In this document: piece by piece, positions 17,566-26,830 of the stretch
Layout: every line of letters begins with the position of its first letter
Numbering within the stretch: position 1 is the stretch's first letter
Assembly (NCBI GenBank): GCA_045560765.1
Contig: JBJKZD010000010.1
Coordinates: 1 to 64,000, forward strand
Length of the DNA: 64,000 bases
Direction: 5' to 3'
Source of the DNA: UBA9926 sp913064795
Lineage (GTDB): Bacteria; Pseudomonadota; Gammaproteobacteria; Pseudomonadales; Azotimanducaceae
Notes under the pieces: model-generated
The model's input: the letters and a program-made list of their open reading frames with translations, nothing else
Told to the model about the DNA's origin: nothing
The model's database searches: none
Translations under genes and position numbers: made by a program

Positions 17566-18021
17566 TTAGCTTAAATACAAAGCGTCCAGTTCCGTGCCCG
17601 GCGGATAATTGTCGGCGATTTGGTACATTCCCTCGAGGGTGATTTGTGCTGCTAGGTTAATCCCGACTTGATCAACCTCAACTGGGCCAAGGTTAGCGAT
17701 CGCGCACCGGCTTTGGTTCATGGGTGCCTCTAGCGCAGTGAGCACCAGACCTTCGGCACTCGCCTCCACGCCGAGCTCAGTCAAAGTCGATTTGAGCATG
17801 CCGCCATGAGCTTCGAAGATGATGGTCCCTTGGAATCGCACAGCGCCCGTCGCGCTGCCGTCTGCACCGATGATTAAGTCGCCGTCAGGTAGCGCGGGGA
17901 GTACGAACGCGCCGCCCTCAGTCTGGGTTGCGCCATCGCTCAAAGCGATTGATCCGCCAACGGCCTCAACGTAATTTCTAAAGCTGGTCTTTACACCCCA
18001 GGTTAACTGACTGAATTTCAT
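17566..18021 (-). CDS. HtaA-domain protein
   Basis: 151 residues from the ATG at 18021 (a TTG four codons upstream is possible). The opening FSQLTWGVKTSFRNYVE and the repeated strands around AVRFQGTIIFEAHGGML match a single HtaA domain, known from heme-binding proteins of actinobacteria. There is no signal peptide or membrane anchor and no second domain, so this is a stand-alone, probably cytoplasmic form whose ligand is unknown. It sits alone between two non-coding stretches, with no heme-transport genes nearby. The Tyr and His expected for heme ligation were not resolved by eye. Confidence 0.65.
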   Translation of the reverse strand: MKFSQLTWGVKTSFRNYVEAVGGSIALSDGATQTEGGAFVLPALPDGDLIIGADGSATGAVRFQGTIIFEAHGGMLKSTLTELGVEASAEGLVLTALEAPMNQSRCAIANLGPVEVDQVGINLAAQITLEGMYQIADNYPPGTELDALYLS

Positions 18022-18480
18022 GGCTGCTCTCAATGGGACTCACCTGTAAGAATGACCTAGTCCAAAGTAAATTGCACGATGCGGTGCCCTGCAAACATTG
18101 CGTGTCTTGAGCTTGTCCTTTGAGCGCCGCTTTAGCGGCGCCGAGAATCATCAAAAGCAGTTCGGATTTCAGGCCCTAATGCGTTTTGCCGATCGGCCGT
18201 AGGATGATTTGGTGTTGGCGATAGAGATTCGTTGTGTCATATCAGAACGGCGGGCTATGGTCTGTCTTGCCCACGCTTTACCCCTTGAAATGATGGATTG
18301 GACACAAGGCGCTATGGATTGCGTTAGACAGGTTCGGCGCTTTGACACGGGTCTTGCCACTATCTCCCCTGAGCGCTCGTTGGTGGCCCTTGGAAGTAAT
18401 GCGGCGTCCTGAAAGCGCTCTAACGGCGTATGCGCGTCGCCCTATCATTCATGCTCGGCCTTGCTGCTGACCAGAGGGTC
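18022..18480. other. Non-coding gap between HtaA-domain and amine-dehydrogenase genes
   Basis: About 460 bp. Short frames on both strands (18169-18360 minus, 18209-18412 plus) show no recognisable domain and no good ribosome site. Apart from the hairpin at 18124-18141 nothing definite is seen. Confidence 0.4.
18124..18141. repeat. GC-rich perfect hairpin
   Basis: GCGCCGC-TTTA-GCGGCGC, a perfect 7-bp stem with a 4-nt loop upstream of the HtaA gene. No T tract on either side, so a terminator role is doubtful; a REP-like element or attenuator is possible. Confidence 0.45.
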
Positions 18481-20397
18481 TTAAGTTTGCTCAGAAATCG
18501 CTCGGAAAGCGGCATCAAACGCGCCGTCGATATACGGTTTGGCCTCTGAATCAGAATTAGCGATAGAAATGCGACCAAACTGAGCCCGGCCAATTTCATG
18601 GGGGGCTTGGCCTTCATCCCATTCTGGGTCATCAAGCGCCATGTACCAATAAGCATAGCCGTGAGGAATTCTGTTGACGGTAATCGCTTGGATGTCGGTT
18701 TCGTGGTTAAACCCATGTTGACCGAGCATCGCTTGAAGCTGATCACGGATATCTTGCTCGTACTGTTCAAAGGTTGTTGCATACAGTTTGTGGCGACCGA
18801 GCCTAAAAAGATCCCGGGCCGTTCCTGGCGTTTCGGTCGCTGGAACGGGCGTATTCATCATAAAGATGGCCATTGGGTGATCGCTGGAGCGAGGAGGCTC
18901 GTAACCGCCGTTGCTCATGGTCGGCGCAGCACTCACCCACTGAAATGGGTCAGAAGGACACTGCGTAAAGGTGACGCCTAGTTTCGAGAATGCATGGCCG
19001 TTTCTCAGTAAAACATTGGCGTACACGAAGGGTATTTTGACGCCATAACTCAACCCCTCTTTTTGAGCTTTGGGCATCTCCGGACAAAGATGGGGGATTA
19101 TTCCGTTGTAGCAGGCAAGCACGCAATGATCGGCTGTGATGCGGCAAGGCTTTCCATGTTGAACGTACTCAACCTCAACATGACTTTGCTCCCCAGCTGA
19201 TCCAGATGACTCTCTGACGCCAACAACAGTGCTGCTGAGTCTGATGTTGACCCGTTGGTCTAATCGATCCAACTTGGAATAATCAAAGTGAGCAATGGCC
19301 ACGTCTTCTACGCCCTTCATATTGGGCGCGACCGCAGGAATGAGTTTTTGAACGATCAGTCTGGCAATGGATGCATTGCCATCAGGGAACATCACGATTT
19401 CTGTAAAATGATCGAGATAAAAAGCACCGACTGAGTCAGCAAGATTCGAGATCCAGCCCATGGCCCGCAAACCCGGTGCGCCTGCCGAGATTGCTTCTAA
19501 GACCGTATGGTTCCAACCTGATGGCCCGTTTAATATCCGTAGATGAACGGTGAGCAATTGCGCGGATTGTTCTGTGAGGCCGACCTTGTCTATGAGAAAA
19601 CGGTTGTAGCTTGTTGTGTTCACATAGGCGTACTTTTCCGTGAGTGAAAAGTCATCAAGATAGTCACGTTCACCACCACAAAATGCGATCAACCGGTCCT
19701 GCTCTTCGATCGCTAGCGGTAGGGTTCGAATCGCCGCTTTGAAATCCCCTCTGCCGTGAAAAAACTTCAACCAGTGACCGGTAAGGGTTTTCACACCACC
19801 GGCTGAGTGCACAGTCATACCAACGTTAGCGTGCATCTTGCCGCCGAGAAAATCATCGTCAGGTGTATTGGCCGCCATGGCTGTGATGACGCGCTCGTCG
19901 ATACCGATGGCGCTCATCAAGTGTGCTGAGGCTTCACTATAACCAGCAGGGTTCTCAATATTCTGAGCGCCGCCCAGACCTAAGACCATTTGACCATCTG
20001 TATGGAATTCGTTGCGCTTGGCATGCCCGCCAAAGTCGTCATGGTTATCAAGCAACAGAATTCGCGCATCGGCGCCCATTTTATCTTGGTAGTACCAAGC
20101 CGCTGCAAGGCCGCTCATCCCAGCACCGACCACGATCAAGTCAAAATGTTGCGCAAGATCCTGATAGTGTTTAGGTTTTTCCCCGCGCCAAGCTAAGGCG
20201 TGCGCGGTCTCGAATGAGCCAGGGTGGCTGCCTCGCATTCCCGTTAACGTGGGGGGATAAGCGGGTTTGGATGTCTGTCCGCTGGGTTGCAGTAATGCCG
20301 TGCGCGTTGGATCGCCGCCATGAGCCTTAAGCACCAAGCCGCTGGCTCCGATGGCCATGCCATTGAGCAGATCTCGCCGAGTTATCTTAAAAGTCAT
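18481..20397 (-). CDS. FAD-dependent amine oxidoreductase, spermidine dehydrogenase (SpdH)-like
   Basis: 638 residues, close to the length of Pseudomonas SpdH. The N-terminus has a twin-arginine-like TRRDLLNG (6-13) followed by a short hydrophobic run, so Tat export is likely. The FAD-binding GAGMSG is at 91-96 and continues into GLAAAWYYQDK with an acidic end of strand (LLLDNHDDFGGHAKR). The LGLGGAQNIEN block is typical of spermidine-dehydrogenase-like proteins. Family members oxidise polyamines or other amines in the periplasm. It is divergent from a TetR gene at 20521, with a palindrome between them. Confidence 0.8.
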   Translation of the reverse strand: MTFKITRRDLLNGMAIGASGLVLKAHGGDPTRTALLQPSGQTSKPAYPPTLTGMRGSHPGSFETAHALAWRGEKPKHYQDLAQHFDLIVVGAGMSGLAAAWYYQDKMGADARILLLDNHDDFGGHAKRNEFHTDGQMVLGLGGAQNIENPAGYSEASAHLMSAIGIDERVITAMAANTPDDDFLGGKMHANVGMTVHSAGGVKTLTGHWLKFFHGRGDFKAAIRTLPLAIEEQDRLIAFCGGERDYLDDFSLTEKYAYVNTTSYNRFLIDKVGLTEQSAQLLTVHLRILNGPSGWNHTVLEAISAGAPGLRAMGWISNLADSVGAFYLDHFTEIVMFPDGNASIARLIVQKLIPAVAPNMKGVEDVAIAHFDYSKLDRLDQRVNIRLSSTVVGVRESSGSAGEQSHVEVEYVQHGKPCRITADHCVLACYNGIIPHLCPEMPKAQKEGLSYGVKIPFVYANVLLRNGHAFSKLGVTFTQCPSDPFQWVSAAPTMSNGGYEPPRSSDHPMAIFMMNTPVPATETPGTARDLFRLGRHKLYATTFEQYEQDIRDQLQAMLGQHGFNHETDIQAITVNRIPHGYAYWYMALDDPEWDEGQAPHEIGRAQFGRISIANSDSEAKPYIDGAFDAAFRAISEQT

Positions 20398-20430
20398 CTG
20401 AATACCTCACTGAACGAGCTGGTTGAGTTT

Positions 20431-20448
20431 ACATGTCAATCGACATGT
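20431..20448. promoter_or_regulatory. Palindromic operator candidate between spdH-like gene and tetR
   Basis: ACATGTC-AATC-GACATGT, a perfect 7-bp inverted repeat in the 123-bp divergent gap. Two further CTGTCA half-sites follow at about 20456-20475. On the minus strand a TTGACA 17 nt upstream of a TGACAT overlaps the palindrome, so a bound repressor would block transcription of the oxidoreductase gene. The adjacent TetR protein is the natural candidate. Confidence 0.55.
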
Positions 20449-20520
20449 TGTAGCCTGTCAACTGACCTGTCAAGGCTCAATATAGCCAACATCATCATAG
20501 TTAGTCCGGGAAAGTGCGTG

Positions 20521-21078
20521 ATGGATCGCAGAAATCAAATCTTAAAGACGGCAATTGAGATGATCGCCGATGAGGGTTACGCCGGGCTGAGCATGCGCGC
20601 CTTGGCACGAGCCTCGAACATAAAGCTCGGCGCACTGCAGTATCATTTTAGAACGACGGACGAAATGTTGCGTGCTGTCGTTGGTTATATTGGCGATGCC
20701 TATTCATCATCCTTTCAAGCGCGCGATCAGCACCTTGAGTCTCAGAGTATTCTGCAACTCATCGATTTTATCCTCAACGACGAGCCTGGGGTTGACTTAA
20801 TGGGGGATAAACTCTGGCCTCAACTTTGGGCGATGCAGCAAGTCGAGCCGCTCGTGTCGGATCTGGTCGAGGATATCTACGAGCGATACATCCAGACCTT
20901 GGAGCAGGCGTTGCGCGCGGCGGGTAACGACGCGCCAAGAGCGGAGGCACTGTGTCTGATGTCCATGCTGGAAGGCGCGACGATTTTTATGGGCCGTGGC
21001 AGGCGGTGGGAGCCAGATTTACCTGAAGTTCGCACGGCCTTGATGCATTTTTTTGAAAGTCGATACGGAGAAACGTGA
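20521..21078 (+). CDS. TetR/AcrR family transcriptional regulator
   Basis: 185 residues from the ATG at 20521. A longer frame reaching 20320 would overlap the divergent gene and runs through the operator, so it is rejected. The helix-turn-helix spans about residues 20-45 (SMRALARASNIKLGALQYHF), and the ligand-binding domain follows. It probably represses the divergent amine-dehydrogenase gene and perhaps itself through the palindrome at 20431-20448. Its stop overlaps the next gene as TGATG. Confidence 0.88.
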   Translation: MDRRNQILKTAIEMIADEGYAGLSMRALARASNIKLGALQYHFRTTDEMLRAVVGYIGDAYSSSFQARDQHLESQSILQLIDFILNDEPGVDLMGDKLWPQLWAMQQVEPLVSDLVEDIYERYIQTLEQALRAAGNDAPRAEALCLMSMLEGATIFMGRGRRWEPDLPEVRTALMHFFESRYGET

Positions 21079-21797
21079 TGAACACAATTGACCTGAGGCT
21101 ACTGGACCGTCAAATTAATCGACTGGGGTTGGTCTCCTTCATTGTTGTTGTTTTGACCACCCTCGTTTCTTTATGGTTGCCTCTGGACATTCCGAACGGC
21201 TTTGAGGCGCAACACTCGGACCGCGTTGAATGGCTGAACGCTAATCGAGGAATTTTCATCATTGGCTGGATCAATCAAATCATCTCGATGCTGGCTTTTG
21301 CCGGCGTATTTTTTGGAGTGGCATGGCACGTCGCTAAAATAGCCCCGCTTCGGGGGATTGTGGCTGCCGTGGTGGTACTACTCTCAGTTGCTGCATTTAT
21401 CATCCCTAAGTTTATTGCCGTCTGGACGATCCCTCAGCTCGCAAGTGTTGTGGCGGCGGAGGGTTCGGGTGCAGAAATGGCAAATCAGTTGCTGCTTGTG
21501 TTGAATGTTTCTGTCCCATTTTCTCTGTACACGTCTTTTGATTACTTAGGTTTTTGGCTTTATGCGGTCTTTGCTTTGTTGGTCGCCGGGCCGCTCTTCA
21601 ACGGGTCGATTAGCTCAAAAACTGCGGCAGTCGGCGCAGGCTTATTTGGGTGCATTTTTCATGGTCTTTTTGCGATGCTGCTATTGGGTGAAATCGCTTC
21701 AGCTGATATTGAGACCTATTTTCTAGGGTCAGTCGTGTTTTTATTGCTCAGTATTGTTGCGATCGTGCCGCGGTTTAGGACAAGCCTCGCACCTTGA
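21078..21797 (+). CDS. Predicted multi-pass membrane protein
   Basis: 239 residues with about six hydrophobic segments: one near residues 18-35, pairs around 62-85 and 92-115, and three more in the C-terminal half. I do not recognise a family with confidence. GGAG lies 7 nt upstream of the ATG at 21078, which overlaps the TetR stop, so the two genes are translationally coupled. A GTG one codon earlier is an alternative. It may be the transport or accessory component of the amine system, but this is only context. Confidence 0.7.
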   Translation: MNTIDLRLLDRQINRLGLVSFIVVVLTTLVSLWLPLDIPNGFEAQHSDRVEWLNANRGIFIIGWINQIISMLAFAGVFFGVAWHVAKIAPLRGIVAAVVVLLSVAAFIIPKFIAVWTIPQLASVVAAEGSGAEMANQLLLVLNVSVPFSLYTSFDYLGFWLYAVFALLVAGPLFNGSISSKTAAVGAGLFGCIFHGLFAMLLLGEIASADIETYFLGSVVFLLLSIVAIVPRFRTSLAP

Positions 21798-21911
21798 AAG
21801 ACATGCAAGTGATCGGTCTTGAAGTTGTCCTGAATTCCTACGTCGAACGCTGACCAGAGCGCGTTCAACTTTGAGCGAAGGATTGACTGCGTTGATGAGG
21901 AGTTGGTTACA

Positions 21912-21933
21912 AAAGGCCCTTGAGCGGGCCTTT
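21912..21933 (-). terminator. Rho-independent terminator of SPOR-barrel gene
   Basis: AAAGGCCC / GGGCCTTT, a perfect 8-bp stem with a 6-nt loop, lying 12 bp beyond the stop codon at 21945 and followed on the minus strand by TTTT. The A/T ends allow weaker termination of the opposite gene too. Confidence 0.8.
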
Positions 21934-21944
21934 AAAAAGGCCGA

Positions 21945-23519
21945 TTAGAAATACCAGCGTAGGCTGGAATAAAACAGATTCGGGTTGGCGCCGTATTCCG
22001 ACCCGAGCATGAGGGTTTGGCCAGGGCTTAGGCCTAAGTCCTTGCCAGAAAATAAGTAAAGGCCGAAATCCATGTAGAAGTTCTCCGCGACATTGTACTC
22101 AGCTGCGATGGAGGTGTAGGCAGATTGGTCGCTCAGATTGACAATGCTCATTAGAGCGACTGACAGTAGGGGTGATACTTGAACAGAAATACTGGGTATC
22201 AAGTAGTTCTCGCCCAGTAAGAAAACGCCGCCGCGTTGATACGGGGTGGTTTGATAAAGTGATAGATAGTGATCGGGGTTCTGTCTCCCAGCACCATTGT
22301 AGTGGTACTCAATCATGCCAAAAATGTGCTCCTGAAAGGCATAATCCAGGCCTGTCGACACCCTAGCGTAGTCGCTGTCTCCATCGACATAGGCGGCTTC
22401 AAGCCAAAACCCGAGATCACCTAATTCAGACTGCACGCCGCCGCCAATGAGGGTTTGCTGGGCGTATTCGATCAGTGAAAAATTAAAGTCTCTGCCGCCC
22501 ATATTGTTACGTACCTGAACGAACGCTGCAGAGGTTGCTTGATCTGCATCACTGCCTAGGACCAGCCCAAAATCGACTTCGCCCAGCTCGCCCCAGGGCC
22601 TCTGGAAGCGGATCGCGTCGACTCCGGTACGGTACTCTGTGTTGAACGTTCTAACGTCAAAGGGCAAGAACACGTCAATCGGATTAATAAAGCGCGCTGC
22701 CCCAAAAGCAATGGCCTGGCGGCCGACGGTCAAATCTCCCGCGTCTAATTGCAGTTGAATATTCAGACGATCGAGATTTTGATAGAGCTGGGTTTTGCTG
22801 GCTGCATCGCTGGTTAAGGATGTTTTGAGGTCACTGACCCGATAGCTGTCGCCGACAATATTGAAGGCCTGCAAATCGCCTCCGACGGATCGCGAGACGG
22901 ACAATGGGCTGAGCTCATAATGAAATTGAAAGACCATCCGATCGGTGAAGGATTCCACCATGAGGCGGCCACTGTTTTGCGCTTGATAGATGGTGTCGAT
23001 CTCAAAAAAATCGTTGGTGACGGAATCTTGGATCACCCCATAGGTTTTTAAATAACCCGAAATGTTGGTTTGGGCGCGGGGTGAACGCTTAGGCTGACTC
23101 GGCTCAGCGACCGGTGCCAGAGAGAGTCGTGCGAATGAGGTCTCCCTCGGCGCTTGCGGCGGTTCTTGGGTGGAAGGGGCTTGCTTTGCTAGCTGGGTCT
23201 TGGGCAATTGCGGGGTCGCCAAATCCGTTTCCCAAGTCCAGACGCCCTCAAAGCCGGCATCGCGCGCGCGCTGCTTTAGGGGTTCAATGGGTCGTCCTTT
23301 GATCGGCACAATAACCCGGTAAAAAGGCGCGCCTTTGAGGCTAATTTGAGACAAAACGCCTTGATCGTTGAGACGGGCCTCAACCCTTCGAAGGTGCGTT
23401 GCGGCGTTGGATTCATTGATGAACCCTCCCAACACCAGCACGGGTTCTGCATGCAAGAGACAGCTAAACAAGCAGGTGAATACCCCTAAAACCATGCGCG
23501 CATAACCGTTAGAATTCAT
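21945..23519 (-). CDS. Outer-membrane beta-barrel protein with N-terminal SPOR-like domain
   Basis: 524 residues. A signal peptide ends near residue 24 (LLHAEP). Residues about 27-97 look like a SPOR domain (LVLGGFIN..., FYRVIVPIKGR, FEGVWTWE). A Pro-rich, low-complexity linker runs to about 150, and the rest has alternating hydrophobic strands ending in SLRWYF, the terminal aromatic expected of a BAM-assembled barrel. SPOR domains bind denuded peptidoglycan, so the protein may be anchored to the wall while forming an outer-membrane barrel. It is downstream of and co-oriented with the ABC-FtsX-FtsX-LolA-like genes, so it is the likely outer-membrane partner of that transporter. Confidence 0.75.
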   Translation of the reverse strand: MNSNGYARMVLGVFTCLFSCLLHAEPVLVLGGFINESNAATHLRRVEARLNDQGVLSQISLKGAPFYRVIVPIKGRPIEPLKQRARDAGFEGVWTWETDLATPQLPKTQLAKQAPSTQEPPQAPRETSFARLSLAPVAEPSQPKRSPRAQTNISGYLKTYGVIQDSVTNDFFEIDTIYQAQNSGRLMVESFTDRMVFQFHYELSPLSVSRSVGGDLQAFNIVGDSYRVSDLKTSLTSDAASKTQLYQNLDRLNIQLQLDAGDLTVGRQAIAFGAARFINPIDVFLPFDVRTFNTEYRTGVDAIRFQRPWGELGEVDFGLVLGSDADQATSAAFVQVRNNMGGRDFNFSLIEYAQQTLIGGGVQSELGDLGFWLEAAYVDGDSDYARVSTGLDYAFQEHIFGMIEYHYNGAGRQNPDHYLSLYQTTPYQRGGVFLLGENYLIPSISVQVSPLLSVALMSIVNLSDQSAYTSIAAEYNVAENFYMDFGLYLFSGKDLGLSPGQTLMLGSEYGANPNLFYSSLRWYF

Positions 23520-23684
23520 TCTTGCGTCACCTCAACTCACCTCAAAGCCCGCTGGAGGTTTAAGCGCGGCAACTTGAATTCAAATTTTGTATGCGCGGGT
23601 GCGTGCACCAATCCTCCTTAAGGTTGCTAAAGCTCAGACGATGAATCGATGTTTGGGGCGCCGTCTTCGCTGAGTTCTGAGAGA

Positions 23685-24377
23685 TCACGAATTACGAATT
23701 TCGTCCAAGTGAACAACCCCGTCCTCCAAATGGATCAACCGGTCAGCCCGATCCATAATTTTTTGATCGTGGGTTGAAAAGACAAAGGTCATGTTCATCT
23801 GCGCATTGAGGTCTCGCATCATATCGAGCAGTGCGATGCCTGTGGTCGAATCCAAATTTGCCGTGGGTTCATCGGCCAGAATAATATCGGGTTTGGAAGC
23901 CATCGCTCTGGCCACGGCAACGCGTTGCTGCTGTCCGCCCGAGAGTTGTGCCGGTCGCCGGTCGCCCAGTCCCTCAAGGCCGACCAATGCGAGCATCTCT
24001 TGAACCCGGGTTTTGCGATCTTTTTCATCGATGCCTTGCAGCAGCATGATGTACTCGATGTTCTCTTCCGCTGACAGCACAGGAATCAGGTTATAGGACT
24101 GAAAAATAAAACCGATATGATCACGGCGAAAATCAGATAGCTGCCTCCCGGACATGTTGGCGATGTTCGTGCCCGACAAAAAGACGTCGCCTGAATCCGG
24201 CTCATCAAGCCCTCCAATCAGTTGTAGCAGGGTGGTTTTGCCCGACCCCGATGGACCAATAATGGCTGTAAACTCACCCTCATCGATGTGGGTGCTGACG
24301 TTGGAGAGCGCGGTGACCTGGGTCTGTGCTTCACCGAACTTTCTGACGAGGTTTTTGGTTTCAATCACGGTTTTCAT
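23685..24377 (-). CDS. ABC transporter ATP-binding protein (LolD/MacB type)
   Basis: 230 residues from the ATG at 24377; an open frame reaches 24497 but would overlap the upstream permease. Walker A GPSGSGKT (41-48), signature LSGGQQQRVAVARAMA and Walker B ILADEPTANLDS are complete. The sequence is of the LolD/FtsE/MacB subclass that works with FtsX-fold permeases as a mechanotransducer. It starts 10 bp after the second permease. Together with two distinct permeases it resembles LolCDE. Confidence 0.92.
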   Translation of the reverse strand: MKTVIETKNLVRKFGEAQTQVTALSNVSTHIDEGEFTAIIGPSGSGKTTLLQLIGGLDEPDSGDVFLSGTNIANMSGRQLSDFRRDHIGFIFQSYNLIPVLSAEENIEYIMLLQGIDEKDRKTRVQEMLALVGLEGLGDRRPAQLSGGQQQRVAVARAMASKPDIILADEPTANLDSTTGIALLDMMRDLNAQMNMTFVFSTHDQKIMDRADRLIHLEDGVVHLDEIRNS

Positions 24378-24387
24378 TGAGTTGATC

Positions 24388-25608
24388 CTAAAGAGCGCGT
24401 TGCAGTGCCTGACTGGGCACGATTCGGGAAGCGAATACAGCAGGGTAAATCGCCGCGGCGACGGTGAGTAGCGTGACATAGATCGGAAAGGCAACAAACT
24501 GATAGGCGCGGACCTCAGTGTGCATGTTGCCGTCTAAGAGCACGCCCGACATTTCCATACGTCCCATGGGAATACCATTTGATTCAAAATAAGACGAGGC
24601 AAGGTAGCCCAGCAGAACCCCAAAAGCGCAAGCCATCAAGGCGAGAAAAAAGGCTTCGAACAAGACCAAGGCAATGATTTGACGAGGCGTTGTGCCAATG
24701 GCTTTAGCGACCCCAAATTCGTAGATGCGTTCGTAAATCGACATGAACATCGAATTGATAACCCCGAGGGATGTCAGGATGAATAATACGGCGCCCACGA
24801 TTGCAGAGGCGTAGCTGCTCATCTCAATCATGCCACCGATAGAAGGTTGTAGGTCGAGCCAGCCCAGTGCCTCGACATTGCCTTGGTTGAGACGCGCTAA
24901 CGTCGGTAGGGCTTTGTTTTTTGCATCTTCGGGATCAACAAATTGAACCGCAATCTGATGCACACGCCCGTCCATCCCTAGAAGAGGTTGGGCTGCGCTG
25001 AGATTGATGAACGCGAGGGTTTGATCCATCTCCTCTGGCCCGAATTCAAAAAAACCGGTCACCCGAAATAGCTCCTGGGTGATCTCACCGGTGTCCACTT
25101 GTGCGGCGGTGATAATGATCCGATCACCTAGGGAGACTTCCAGTAGCTCCCCCATTAGTTTTCCGAGTAGGATTTCTCGCTTTGCGCCGGTTAAGTACTC
25201 GCCCTCATAGGTGGCCTCTTCGAGACGGCTGACTCCCAGTTCTGAAGTTGCATCAACCCCATAAATGAGACCGCCAGTGGTGTTGTACGGCGAGGCAATC
25301 ATGCCCCCAATAATCACTCGTGGCGCGTGGCCCGCGACCCGTTCATCGGCGGCTAAGGCGGCGGTGATGGCGTCGGGATCGTTAAGGAAAAGCTCGGGTT
25401 CAAAGTTCTCCCGGAACCCTTTTTGATTCACCTGCGCCTCTCCCTCAAGCGTTTTGGTGATCCCGCCGACCATCACGTCGATCATGCCCAGCATGATGCC
25501 ATCGACAAGAATAATCACCACCAGTGAACTGGTAATGAGCATGCAGGTTAAGAGGGTTCTGCGAGTATTTCGAAACAAATTGCGCCACGCTAGCTTGAAA
25601 CTCAGCAT
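24388..25608 (-). CDS. FtsX/LolC-type ABC permease
   Basis: 406 residues: an N-terminal membrane helix (about 20-45) after the typical LAWRNLFRNTRRTLLT opening, a periplasmic domain of roughly 220 residues, then three C-terminal helices with YEFGVAKAIGTTPRQI, the FtsX core motif. The start overlaps the upstream permease stop as TGATG. It pairs with the paralogous permease to make a heterodimer like LolC/LolE. The periplasmic domain would contact the LolA-like partner encoded upstream. Confidence 0.9.
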   Translation of the reverse strand: MLSFKLAWRNLFRNTRRTLLTCMLITSSLVVIILVDGIMLGMIDVMVGGITKTLEGEAQVNQKGFRENFEPELFLNDPDAITAALAADERVAGHAPRVIIGGMIASPYNTTGGLIYGVDATSELGVSRLEEATYEGEYLTGAKREILLGKLMGELLEVSLGDRIIITAAQVDTGEITQELFRVTGFFEFGPEEMDQTLAFINLSAAQPLLGMDGRVHQIAVQFVDPEDAKNKALPTLARLNQGNVEALGWLDLQPSIGGMIEMSSYASAIVGAVLFILTSLGVINSMFMSIYERIYEFGVAKAIGTTPRQIIALVLFEAFFLALMACAFGVLLGYLASSYFESNGIPMGRMEMSGVLLDGNMHTEVRAYQFVAFPIYVTLLTVAAAIYPAVFASRIVPSQALQRAL

Positions 25609-26828
25609 CAGTGACTCCCCAACGCGACGCGGGGCAGTATGCGCGCGGCTCTCAATCCTGGAGGAAGGCTGATCAGTGCTGCAGTCAGCAGCATAAAGCC
25701 CATGGGCATGAATACGACATAGGCAGAGAGGTCCCCCTTCATGGTGTCAAAAACAACTCCGCCCATGTCCACCGAGATATCGAGTTTTATGCCAACTTCG
25801 GTAAACCACACAATCACCGGAAGAATGAGCGCGAGGCCCACACTGATGCTGATGCTTGCGAGCATCACCGTCTCAATAAAAATGAGTTTCACAAGCTCTG
25901 ACGGACGACAACCGATTGATTTCAAGACACCAAACTCCTTGGTTCGCTCAAGCACCGACATCAATACGGTATTTAGAACACCGATAAATACGATGAACAC
26001 AATCAATGCCATCGTAAAATAATTACCTTGTTTGTCGGATTGCATGGTTCGGTAAAAAGTCGCTTCAATCTGCTGCCAGGGTGAGACCTTCAGGCTGGGC
26101 ATCAAACTTTGCAGTGCGACCGCCAGTTCTTCGTTATCGTGCTTGTTGCGCGCAAGTAAGGCAAATTCGTGAACCTCATCACCAATCGATAGAAACTCCT
26201 GGGCAACGGTGAGCGGCAGAAAGACGCCGAGTCGATCGAACGAGGTGGTGTTACCAATAATGGCGGTGATGATGAAGATATCGTTCGCAATTGATCCATC
26301 GGCACCTGAGGAAATCAGAACGATTTCGTCCCCAACATCCAGTCGCAATGAATTGGCCAGTCCCCGACCAATCATTGCGGGAAAGTAACCATCGGCATTG
26401 GGTTGGGCGCTAAAATACTGCCCTGCACTGACTTTTTGTAATATTCGAGTCACGGTGGGCTCAAGCTCCGGGTCGATTCCGAAGATTTGAGCGATGGAGG
26501 TCTTGTTGCCGCCATAGGCCAGCGCGGAGGAATAGACTCTCGGTGCCCACCCGGTGACGTCTTCATGATTTTTGAGCGTCGTCTCAACGACTGCTGGATT
26601 CTCGATGGTCTTATGGATCTTGGGCCGCTTCGCATAATCGTCTTTGTGCACTTGTATGTGCCCAGTGTGATCCAGCGTGAAGATATCCACCACATTGGAC
26701 CAACTGCCCTCAAGCAAGGACATTGAGAACACGAAGAGCATATAGCCCCCTGCCATGCTGAGGGCTGTCAACAAACTCCTACGCCTCTGCCGCAAGATGT
26801 TTCTGTAGGCTAATTTCAGGGTGAGCAT
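25608..26828 (-). CDS. FtsX/LolE-type ABC permease
   Basis: 406 residues, paralogue of the following gene with identical length. LAYRNILRQRRRSLLTALS opens the protein, a first helix follows, then a periplasmic domain (about 45-270), and the FtsX core with TKEFGVLKSIGCRPSE before the last helices. It begins 2 bp after the stop of the LolA-like gene. The strict 1:1 pairing with a sister permease and an ABC ATPase marks a lipoprotein- or lipid-extracting transporter; the cargo is unknown. Confidence 0.9.
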   Translation of the reverse strand: MLTLKLAYRNILRQRRRSLLTALSMAGGYMLFVFSMSLLEGSWSNVVDIFTLDHTGHIQVHKDDYAKRPKIHKTIENPAVVETTLKNHEDVTGWAPRVYSSALAYGGNKTSIAQIFGIDPELEPTVTRILQKVSAGQYFSAQPNADGYFPAMIGRGLANSLRLDVGDEIVLISSGADGSIANDIFIITAIIGNTTSFDRLGVFLPLTVAQEFLSIGDEVHEFALLARNKHDNEELAVALQSLMPSLKVSPWQQIEATFYRTMQSDKQGNYFTMALIVFIVFIGVLNTVLMSVLERTKEFGVLKSIGCRPSELVKLIFIETVMLASISISVGLALILPVIVWFTEVGIKLDISVDMGGVVFDTMKGDLSAYVVFMPMGFMLLTAALISLPPGLRAARILPRVALGSH

Positions 26829-26830
26829 GG

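Noticed and set aside
18169..18412. Two small opposite-strand frames before the amine-dehydrogenase gene
   Set aside because: They overlap each other, show no domain and have no good ribosome site.
20320..20520. Upstream extension of the TetR gene
   Set aside because: It overlaps the divergent oxidoreductase gene and its operator; the ATG at 20521 starts the standard TetR fold.
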